A DNA stretch of 23,040 nt from Intoshia linei (Eukaryota > Orthonectida > Rhopaluridae). The notes beneath the pieces are model-generated. The model worked only from the letters and a program-made list of their open reading frames with translations, searched no databases and was not told the DNA's origin. Made by a program: the position numbers and the translations under genes. Location of the stretch: the NCBI GenBank assembly GCA_001642005.1, contig LWCA01000578.1, positions 1-23,040 of the forward strand. The letters run 5' to 3'. Positions 10,501-22,049 of the stretch are shown here, in pieces. Position 1 is the first letter of the stretch, and each line of letters starts with the position of its first letter.

Positions 10501-13500
10501 TTGAAATTTTCAAAAAATGTAAGAAAAGATATTTTACCTTACCTTAACAACAGCTTGATAAGATTGAATTTTGGATTAAAATTTTGGTAAAATGGGTTTT
10601 TTTTTAAGAGTTAGTAAAGTTAGGTTTTTTCTTTTGGGATCAAATAGAGGGGTATAGAGGGGTTATAAAATTTTTACCAGCAATGCTATTAACACTTATG
10701 ATAATGAACAAGAATGATACCAGCAAAATTAATCAATTTTTTAAATACAATTAAATTTTGATGTATAATCACAATTTTAATTGATAATATACAAGAAAAA
10801 TTAGCATTAGGATTGGAAATATCATTTTAAAAATTATCAGTACATAACATTTTATTGAGAATGTTATGTAAAATGCCATTAACCGAAGCTTCAGTTGAAA
10901 GAGCCTTTTCTAAACATCGTCAATTTCATAATTATCTAAGAGAAAATCTATCCACAGAAAAATTGAATGATCAATTGTTTATTCGATACAATTGGGAAAA
11001 ATTTTATGAATAATCAATTAATTGTAGATTACTACATAATAAATAATATTTTATTTTATTGACACTTTACCATAATATATACATTTATATGTACTGTATT
11101 ATCATTTAACCTTAACCTTCTTTTATTATTATTATCTTATTGGAAATAGAAATAACACTAGAAATTATTAATCTAAAATTTCGATTATAAATAATTGTGC
11201 TGGTACCATTTTTTTTAATGCTGGTAATAAAAACCAGCAAGCAAATGCGAGTACCAGCACAACTTACATCCTTGCTTATGACCGTTCAACCTACGTAAAC
11301 ACAAAATAAAAGAAATTTCTCTACTGCTAATTTCGTTACAAAACGTAAAACGCGTTTAAAAAACGTTTAAAATTTGTAAATTTCAATCTAATATTCGTGT
11401 TATTTCATTAATTAAATTTCATTTTGTTTCTAAAATTAATTAAGGTCTCTAAAATTTGTAATGCTTCTATATTATATATAAATAAAAATTTTTTATTTTT
11501 CTCGGGAAATATAATTTTTAATTTCCCGGTTCTCGACTTTTGTCATTTCCAGTGAAATCACAATATCTAATCATGATTTATTAATATTTAATTGTTGTTA
11601 GAAGGGAAGAAATTGTAAATATGAATAAATATACCCAGTTTTTTGAGAATCTAGAATTGAAGGAAATTTTGAATGAATGTAAGTGCATGTACAAATACTC
11701 AATAATAAGATTGTCAATATACTTTGGAAATCAAAAACTGCACTCATCTTTCTAGTAACTAAAATTTTGTAAATTTAACAATTGTTCGTTTATGATAATA
11801 AAATAAAGTTGTGTGTTGTCAATATAACTCCAATTCAAAATTATAGATTTGTAACTTACAAGTTGTAATTTAAATTTTAACTTAAAATGATTCTAAAACC
11901 ACTCAATTTAATAAGAAAGTAAACATCAATCTCATTGAATTAATGATTAATGGCTGATAGAAATAGGTAAAGTACAAACTGTATGTAGTTTCAAAAAGTG
12001 GTTGAATTTATCATCGTGATATTGGACGTGAACTTAGTTAACCTTATCACTTCAATTAAATGCCTAAAATAACTAAATTACTAATTCAAAATTAATAATT
12101 ACTGGAATTTAAGCTATTTATGACAATTTTAGGATTGTACTGTTTTTACACTAGTTTAAACATTATACAGTAGGGATACTGAATAATGTGAAAATACGGG
12201 TCGTGCTGAAACAAGTTTATGAACCACCCCTTTAAAAGATTGATAATAGTGAATGGTAACATTTTGAAGTTAGAAATTCTCATTGAATTTAATTTTTTGT
12301 AGAATAAAAATGTCCCCCCTCGGCAGATCTATATATAGGTGATATTTGTACGTAGTACATAACAGTCAACCTAGTATTATAATAAAACGGTAACACACAT
12401 TTTATGGATTTAATGCAGTGCTTTCCAATTCATTTTGGTTGGCGACACACATTTCAATCTGAAAACTTTTTGCGACACACCAATTTAAAAATATTGGTCC
12501 GTTGAAACGAAATTTTTTTATAATAATTTCAAAATAAATATAAAATTAATGCTCCACTATTAACCTGTGTCCAAAAACACCTTTTTTTGATTAAACAAAA
12601 AATAGCCCACGGGAAAAGATGAGAAATTTTGTGTATGTTACGAATATCCATTTGAAAATATTTGAAATCAAAAAAGACCACGGACTTTTGCCCTAAATGT
12701 CCTTTAAAAAAATGAAAATAGTGTCAAAATTCATACTAAATTTATAATTGAAGCTTATTAAATTAAATAATTCATAATTAATTTTTCGCTATAATGTAAA
12801 TTAAATTTTTCTCTATCAGATAAAGATTTAAAGTAAAAAAATAATATAGCTAAATCACCACAAAAATTACTTTAAGATGTATATTGTTGTAAAAAATATA
12901 TAAGAAAATAAGGAAAATAAATATATAATTTTACAAAGAATAAATTTACAATATTTAATTTTTCAGTTTAATCTCATTTCAGGGTCATTGAAATATCTAA
13001 TCAAAACGTGTTCCAAATTTTGAAGTGATTTAGAGTGGTNATAAATAATTGTGCTGGTACCATTTTTTTTAATGCTGGTAAGAAAAACCAGCAAGCCCAT
13101 GCGGGTACCAGAAAAACTCACATCCTTGATAATGAATGATCGATTAAACAATGTATAGAGGTCCCAGTTTTAAAAAATTTTATAGGGACTTACAATTTTC
13201 ATCTGACCGGGCCTACTGCTGGCCATTCACGGTCCTGGCCCAACGGCCACTAAAAAAATATAAGATCATATAAAAAATTACATTAAAAAACACTATTTTT
13301 AGAATGATGATAACGGAAAGAGCTTTTATAATAAAAAATACTGAATTTAATGACACTGGTTTATATGAATGCACCGCATCAAACTATCTCGGAATTATTA
13401 AACGCGAATATGGATTAGAAGTAACAGATGGTAATTTTGATTACATTAATGTTGTTATTTTATTTTATTTAGAAGAAAATTTTGTACCACTACTAAAATT

Positions 13501-15973
13501 AAATTATACTGAAAGTTTGAAAGTTGGAAAACCACGTTGGAAATATGACATGGAATATAGAAGCTCAATAGCTGTTAACGTCGACAATCAAGTATTACTT
13601 AGTTGTGAGGTTGAAGGAATACCTAAGCCAAATATTAAATGGCTTAAAGATAGTCTTCCTTTTTATAAACGCAACAGAGGAATAATTTCAATTAATGAAT
13701 ACACATTGACAATGAATAATGTTGATAAAACCGATCAAGGATATTACACATGTGTCGTATCAAATAAATATGGCTCGATTCAAAATGAATTCATCGTTTA
13801 TGTTTTAAATACACCCAGATACCCTCCAACCATTATAAACGAATTTAAAAATAAAACAGTTAGTGTTGGTCAAAACGTCACAATGGAATGCAGCACAGAA
13901 TCCTTATCGGCACCCTATATTGCTTGGATTAAAGATGCCACTGCAAATGTTACTCATCACACAAAATTGACTGTATGTTTTTTTATATTTATATTTGATA
14001 TTATTAGGAAGCAAATTCTACTAGTTATGCGTTATACTATGTTTTGACAAATGTGACTTATCAAGACGCCGGAAAATACGTATGTTTCGCTGCAAATACT
14101 GTAGGTTCAATAGTGAAGCCATTTTGGATAAACGTTGTTGATGGTTTTCATTTAGTAATTTTTAAATAATTATTAATTTAGTTGTATTAGATACAAATAT
14201 ACCTAGATTTACTTTCTTTGCAGTAATTCTGAGTGTAGTTTTGTTTTTGGTTTTTATTATTTTTATAATATCCTACAAATTCTACTCATTTAAAAACAGT
14301 ATACATCATGTTAATAAAACTGTATTTATTATGAAAAATAATCCGTCCTATAATTCCAAAGCCGATCAATATAAAGACGAAGAAACGACTCTATTGAGTA
14401 TTCCAAAAATTTACTTTAAATATAAAACAAATTCAAAATTCAATCCCGTCAATTTAATTAAAAGAACTATTCAAACGCATTATATTATGACTCCCGACAA
14501 AAAATGGGAAATTCCTAGAAATAAGTATTTTCTTAAATGTATAAGTCTCATTTTTATGTTTAGATTGGATTTGGTTGATTTTATTGGAAATGGAGCGTTC
14601 GGAAAAGTTTTTCGAGCAAAATTCAAACGAAAAGATTCTGAAGTTTTCGTGGCTGTTAAAATGTTGAAGGGTTACTTATTTTACCATTTTTTTAATTACT
14701 TTTAAATGCGCTTTTATAATAGTAGTAGAAGTAGTTGGATCCCTTATAAACGTATACCACAGTGTTTATGGATAGAGCTCTGGATATTTAATTCTAATTT
14801 TATTATTATACTACTTATCCTGTAACTTGTAACTGTAAGATTAATTTTGAGATATGATGAATATTAGATAGTAAATTACTATTATTTTAATATATTAAAA
14901 AAATTTTTCATAAAATTTAAAGTACACACTTTCCACATTATTCAATTTGAGATAAAAAACACTTAATTTAATTGGAAAATTATTTGTAAAATCGAATTTC
15001 TTTAAATTAATATATATCGATAAAAATTAGACGATGCAACCGAAGAAGGAATGCGTAGTTTGGTCCAGGAATTGGAACTAATGAAAATGATGGATCAACA
15101 TGAAAACATAATCTCTCTGATTGGAGCTTGCACTGAAAATGGTTTTTTTATATTTGAAACTTTTTGAAAAAAATTATAGGTCGTCTATTAATAATTATGG
15201 AATGTGCCGACTATGGTAACCTGAAAGATTTTTTAACACATAATAAAGAATCAAAATTGAAAAAAACGCGAATAAAAAGCGATTGTGGTTATTCTACAAA
15301 ATTTGCATTTCCATCAGAGTCATTAAACGAACTCAAACGACTTCGAACCAATTCAGACCAAGTTCCTGACTTGACCTACGAATGCGAATTATCACTTCAA
15401 ACACTAACTAACTATGCAATTCAAATTGCCCGTGGAATGAACCATTTCTCTGACAGAAAGTGGGTACATCGGGATTTAGCAACTAGAAACATTTTGATAT
15501 GCCAAAATTCTGTATTAAAAATAGCTGATTTTGGGTTGAGCCGAAACATAGAAGAAAAAGATTATTATCTGAAAAATAGCAATTCACCATTACCGTTGAA
15601 ATGGATGGCTCCCGAGTCAATATCTAATCAAATTTATACACTAAAAACTGATATTTGGTCATACGGCGTAGTTTTATGGGAAATTTTCACGTTGGGAGCA
15701 ACACCATATGAAAACATTGATTCAAGGATACTACTAAAGAAATTACTAAACAATTACAGATTGAAAATTCCATTGGAAACTCCAAAAATAATTCAAAACA
15801 TTATCAAACTCTGTTGGAATATTGATCATGAGAAACGACCATTGTTTTCTGAAGTTTTGTGTTTGATTGACCGGGACAGTACAAACAATAGTTCACAGTT
15901 TACGAACGACGATATTTTTTTGACAGATTTTTCTTCAAATGAAAAAAGCGAACAAGTTGGAACTCCTGTTTAA
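7527..15973 (+). CDS. FGFR: Fibroblast growth factor receptor-like receptor tyrosine kinase
   Basis: Eight exons join in perfect phase: 7527-7750, 13303-13430, 13473-13972, 14008-14143, 14191-14524, 14564-14670, 15031-15141, 15180-15973; 2334 nt, 777 aa, close to the usual FGFR length. It is a cell-surface receptor that phosphorylates tyrosines on ligand binding. Domain order: signal peptide (MSIFFLYIFIYISLF...), Ig1 split over exons 1-2 (LLCPV ... YECTAS), a very short acidic patch (DEEN), Ig2 (LLSCEVEGIPKPNIKWLKD ... GYYTCVVSNKYGS), Ig3 (VTMECS ... GKYVCFAANTVGS), membrane segment about residues 337-358, then juxtamembrane and kinase. Kinase motifs: GNGAFGKV (449-456), VAVK Lys473, HRDLATRN with Asp612, DFG Asp630, paired activation-loop Tyr642-Tyr643 as in FGFRs, KWMAPES, and DIWSYGVVLWEIFTLG. 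The C-terminal tail is short. An upstream in-frame ATG at 7416 would add 37 residues; I prefer 7527 because it puts a clean signal peptide directly before Ig1. Intron 1 (5552 bp) is filled with transposons; five introns are 35-47 nt. Confidence 0.93.
8862..8970. repeat. Foldback repeat with ACTCAGATCTGAGT palindromes
   Basis: ACTCAGATATGAGTAAT at 8865-8881 is repeated in inverted orientation at 8951-8967, where it is the perfect palindrome ACTCAGATCTGAGT. The arms continue inward for about 42 bp (GAAATTTGATAAC against GTTATCTTATATTTC) to a small centre with another CAGATCTGAG. Related words recur at about 9084-9102 and 9170-9180, so this may be part of a larger degenerate element. Confidence 0.6.
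9195..9437. mobile_element. Possible pogo-like MITE
   Basis: The segment starts CAGTCCGTCCCG and ends, read inward from the right, CAGTCGGACCTCGG. Both ends abut TA (9193-9194 and 9438-9439), the target site of the Tc1/mariner/pogo superfamily. At 243 bp it has no coding capacity. The terminal repeats are imperfect, so the call is moderate. Confidence 0.45.
9487..10269. mobile_element. Non-autonomous hAT-type element with perfect 8-bp target duplication
   Basis: Left end CAGAGCCGTCCTAAG and right end (complement) CAGAGCCGTTTTAAGG form terminal inverted repeats, flanked on both sides by TGAGTACC (9479-9486 and 10270-10277). The 783-bp body has no transposase. Internally, a ~46-bp unit is tandemly duplicated (about 10125-10171 and 10172-10217, each with AAGATATAAATGT and TTGGGGGCCT), and a second pair of related blocks lies at about 9765-9810 and 9960-10010. 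The ends carry GC-rich GGGCCCTGGGC words. It is inserted inside the outer hAT element. Confidence 0.85.
10485..10645. repeat. Diverged copy of the ~30-bp GGTAAAATTG repeat
   Basis: Several units of the form TTGGTAAAATTGAAATTTTC / TTTTGGTAAAATGGGTTTTT / GTTAGTAAAGTTAGG occur here. They match the monomers in both arms of the foldback at 18415-19056, which links the two sites to one repeat family. The intervening part contains a complementary stretch (TTTTACCTTACCTTAACAAC), consistent with a small fold. Confidence 0.55.
10709..11274 (+). mobile_element. Inner hAT deletion derivative with transposase remnant
   Basis: Left end CAAGAATGATACCAGC at 10709 and right end GTACCAGCAC...CATCCTTG at 11274 resemble the ends of the outer element. 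The right 88 bp (11187-11274) are nearly identical to 13041-13128. Left flank is ATAATGAA (10701-10708); right flank is CTTATGAC (11275-11282), and CTTATG also occurs just left of the ATAATGAA. The flanks therefore do not form a simple target duplication. The piece holds the C-terminal transposase remnant and is otherwise AT-rich. Confidence 0.6.
10861..11013 (+). pseudogene. hAT transposase, C-terminal dimerisation region remnant
   Basis: A 50-codon frame ending in TAA at 11011-11013 contains LTEASVERAFSKHRQFHNYL followed by RENLS. This is the hAT C-terminal dimerisation motif (A-S-x-E-R-x-F-S, then a basic R-x-x-L). It ends LFIRYNWEKFYE. The frame is open a little upstream (SVHNILLR) but the catalytic domain and zinc finger are absent within this copy, so it is a broken gene. 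It supports the hAT assignment of the surrounding termini. Confidence 0.8.
11314..11575. repeat. Dispersed repeat A, copy 2
   Basis: Same orientation and high similarity to 1-250, with an extra ~40 bp (ATTTTGTTTCTAAAATTAAT region) and a shortened CCCGGGA segment. It lies directly downstream of the inner hAT right end. No coding capacity is visible. Confidence 0.8.
11576..12346. other. Unassigned AT-rich DNA inside the outer hAT element
   Basis: I see no gene, terminal repeat or second copy here. It is bounded by repeat A on the left and repeat B on the right and is most likely debris of older insertions. Confidence 0.5.
12347..12375. repeat. Dispersed repeat B, copy 1
   Basis: A 29-bp block (TGTACGTAGTACATAACA, then GTCAACCTAGT) is identical to 19433-19461, and TATAATAAAAC follows in both after a short unlike spacer. 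The core TACGTA/GTAC is palindromic. It may be the end of a transposon family present in both FGFR and AGPS introns. Confidence 0.75.
12416..12510 (+). mobile_element. Left terminus of a Charlie-like hAT element
   Basis: CAGTGCTTTCCAATTC followed by TTGGTTGGCGACACAC and a second TTTTTGCGACACACC matches the usual form of hAT/Charlie ends (CAGTGxTTCCCAA ... GCGACxC). No matching right end or 8-bp duplication of the preceding ATTTAATG was found, so the copy is probably truncated. A minus-strand frame downstream (12963-13037) ending LQNLEHVLIRYFNDPEMRLN might be a transposase scrap, but this is weak. Confidence 0.5.
13041..13128. repeat. Second hAT right-end block
   Basis: Nearly identical to 11187-11274 (TAATTGTGCTGGTACCATTT and following ACCAG/CTGGT words). 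It starts immediately after the undetermined base and ends at the matched ATAATGAA duplication, so it is taken as the right terminus of the outer element. Confidence 0.75.
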
Positions 15974-16029
15974 TATTTTTTCTATATTGTAAAATTATAA
16001 ATACACATTTCCATGATACACTTGTAAAC

Positions 16030-17845
16030 ATGTCCCATAATCGAAAATTTAAACAAGATGTGAATCGGCCCAAAATTGAGGTTGTTGATATTATTAGTTA
16101 AAATAATGAATTCATAATTAGACGCTGGAGTATTCTTTTATATCTAGGGATAATTGCGAAATTCTAGCTAAATTTAAATCATTTGAAGAAGTTAAATTGT
16201 ATTACATTTTAGTTTCTTGCAACTTAAATTGATATTTTTTAATTGATAGGAAACTTCAATCTATACTACTATTAAAGCAGACTGATACCAATATCCTTGA
16301 ATCCATTCAGCTGGATTTGTACACAGAAATTGTTATATGGGCTAAAAGGGAACAGACTATCGAAAAAACACCTGGGACCATCGGAACTGTTCTTTATACA
16401 GTTAAAAAGTTTATTGAATATATTAAAGGTTTGTATTCCAACATTGTATACAATGTATTTTACATAAACGTTTTTTAACTAAAGGATGATGAACAATGTT
16501 TTTTAAACATACAAATGTATATCATCTGAAGAATTAAGATAGCTATTTTCCTAAGAGTAAAACGGTTTTCACCTAGATATATTCTCAATACAGTGTACTG
16601 AGAACTAAGTTTAATATTTTAAATTAATGGGTTCAAGAGTTTTATCAATTTAACCTAATTTAACAAATTTCAATTCAAAATTAACCCGGTTTAATTTTTG
16701 TAAAAATGTCGAGAAGCGCTAAAATGTGCATTAATCATTGAAAATTTTTAAGATTAAAATAAATTTAGATAAAAATAATAGACTATGTGGATTTATTGCA
16801 ATGTATAAAGATTTATTCAGTGGTGTATCACCTACCACACCTGCAAAGTTTTTCCCTGATATCGACGAAGCATTTGCACTAAAATTAATTTTATACACCA
16901 ATAAAACGTTATTATTTATAAACGGGAGGGATATATTAAACTAATATTAATATATAATATATAATAATTAATATATAAACTATTATTTACAAAGGGATGA
17001 ACGTTCAATATGAGCTATATGACTATATATACGTTCATCTCGGTTTTGTAATTTCATAAATTCTTAAATTATAAATTTAGATTTTTCAATCATTACAATT
17101 TAATGAAAAGTTGCTTTTCAGAGAGCGCATTAATTCAAATTGTTGGAAGAGATGTAATAATAATTTTTGATTAACTTTAAAAAAAATTTAGTTGGAAATT
17201 GAAATTCCTCCTTTTGAGGGATGCTTATCTCATGTTCCTTTGGAAGAAGGAATTTTAGAAAAGTATCTGGTGGATTTGGATTCTCTTACAGTCGAATCAA
17301 CAATAGTAATATATAATTGATAATATAATACATAATCCTATAATAAATTATAGATATAGACAAACCAGTATTAAATTGTTACGAATCATTCAAAGTTTAT
17401 TCGTTCTTGTGGTTATAATTATAATAACCTTGAGATTGGTAAAATTGAATATTTTATAGCAAGATTTGGTTAAATATAATATTCTATAAATTATTTACCC
17501 TTGAGGTAAAAGTACCCTCCCATAAAAATCACTACTCTAATACATATTCCATTTTATATTAAATTACTAGGTGGAAGAAGACGTAAATTCAGAGCTGTCA
17601 GAAATAAAATCTCTCAAACCAAATAGAAAGCTAAGCTCAGTATCAAACAAATCAATGAAATCTACTAAATCAAAAACGGGAAACGTCGACTCAATAAGTA
17701 TAAATCAAGATTTATCTCAATTGATTCATAATAAATTGAACGTCATCTCACAGAAAATTGAGGTAGCATTTTATATTACACGATTTCACAAATCGGCATA
17801 TATTAATTTTTGCTCGTTCAGTTGACCATTGACCACAAAAAATAA
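16030..17845 (+). CDS. Small protein, possibly CABCOC1/CFAP119-like ciliary protein
   Basis: Exons 16030-16080, 16122-16198, 16250-16428, 16769-16907, 17126-17153, 17192-17305, 17571-17762 and 17822-17845 give 804 nt, 267 aa, with every phase closing. The fifth is a 28-nt microexon whose acceptor (...CAGAGAG) is my least certain call; the more obvious CAG four bases earlier would break the frame. Other introns run 38-59 nt apart from three longer ones. The N-terminal half is helical: ILESIQLDLYTEIVIWAKRE, then TIGTVLYTVKKFIEYI and FIAMYKDLFSGV. This spacing (LDxYxxxxxWAKE..., then helices) recalls the CABCOC1 and CFAP119 (CCDC189) ciliary proteins, but similarity is remote and from memory of the family pattern. 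The C-terminal part is Ser/Lys-rich and low in complexity, then a short helix (LIHNKLNVISQKIE). AATAAA at 17841 overlaps the stop. The start ATG lies 56 bp after the FGFR stop on the same strand. Confidence 0.72.
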
Positions 17846-18208
17846 ACAGAATGATATCAAACTTTATATCGTTTAGTTTATATAAAACCAATAATGGTGT
17901 GGACCTTTGATACTTTTCGTTCAATTAAATAAAATTTATTCAAGCTTGAATTCCAGTATAAATATAACATTTCACAAACTTTTAGTAAAGAAGAAATACA
18001 TGTATGTATTGGCTGATAAAATTTTTAAAGTTTGATAAAAAATGTTCAGCGAACACGTATTATAATTCGTAGTAACACTAGGAATTCATAGAAGCTTTAT
18101 TTTATTTAGTCCGAGATTTCAACAAAATTGAAACAAAAAGAAGCCACATTGTTAAAACAAATAAAAGATTAAATTAACATGTAAATAAAATATATTTATA
18201 ATATAAAT
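17846..18208. other. Convergent intergenic spacer
   Basis: This 363-bp A/T-rich spacer separates the 3' ends of two convergent genes. It holds AATAAA-type words on the plus strand (for example near 17928). No gene or repeat is evident. Confidence 0.5.
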
Positions 18209-21436
<3,228 letters not shown>

Positions 21437-22049
21437 CTAATTATCATTAACAAAATAAAAATAATTATTATATACAATACTAATACATAATATGTACGTT
21501 TCAATTAATATGGCTAGCTTTATCAATTAAATTAAGGGTAATATTTTAATAATTTTCCTAAATACTATGAAATTGATATATTTTTGTATTATTTTTATTG
21601 ACGCATTTTTAATATATTGTAAAAAGGTAACATTTTAAATATTTAGAGTTAAAGTCAGACCTGTATATATTGAACACCTACTATAGTGAACATTTTGTAG
21701 AGTGAACATTAAACATTATTTTGTTAACAAAAAATTCACTTTATATGAAAGTATAATGAACGATACGGAAATGAACGGTGAACACCTTTCAAAATGAAGG
21801 TAATATTCTATTTTTGTATAATCTCATTGTAATTTGAATATATTAATATGATTTGCACTTTGCGCATCTTGGTTACATTAATGGAATAATTAAAAATTCA
21901 CACAATATTCAAGATGATAAGATCATCCGTAATAGAAGCTTCTTTTAAACCTCTAAAATAGATGAAATATTTTATCTGACGAAATGATTAATATGATTAA
22001 TAGAATGACTCTATAATTGTCTCAAAGTTATAAAATTTAAGATTTTAAG
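21437..22049. other. AT-rich region, probably AGPS intron
   Basis: Upstream (on the minus strand) of the first visible AGPS exon. No codon run encoding the expected preceding ...IPIG segment is seen, so the intron continues to at least the next gene. Apart from the pogo-like end at 21656-21800 nothing is recognisable. Confidence 0.45.
21656..21800 (+). mobile_element. Possible pogo/Tigger-like terminus
   Basis: CAGACCTGTATATATTGAAC is followed by repeated GTGAACA / GTTCAC words (TAGTGAACATTTT, GAGTGAACATT, GTGAACACC). This is typical of Tigger-type ends, which carry CAGxCCTxxxTATATTGAAC-like starts. No partner terminus is evident, and a TA target site is not clear, so confidence is low. Confidence 0.3.

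Larger units (their letters stand above)
8617..13128. mobile_element. Outer hAT-type transposon in FGFR intron 1
   Basis: The left end starts CAAGGGTGG at 8617 and the right end finishes CATCCTTG at 13128. Both are flanked by an identical 8-bp ATAATGAA (8609-8616 and 13129-13136), the target duplication length of hAT elements. Both ends share subterminal CTGGT/ACCAG repeats and a TTTTTTTTAATG block (about 8688 on the left; as its complement on the right). The interior is a mosaic of later insertions and a transposase remnant at 10861-11013. A single undetermined base (N) at 13039-13040 sits just before the right-end block, so the join there needs checking. Confidence 0.7.

Noticed and set aside
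12963-13151. Minus-strand frame of 62 codons as a gene
   Set aside because: It spans the undetermined base and the hAT right-end repeat, so it is a chimera; at most its last 24 codons could be a transposase scrap.
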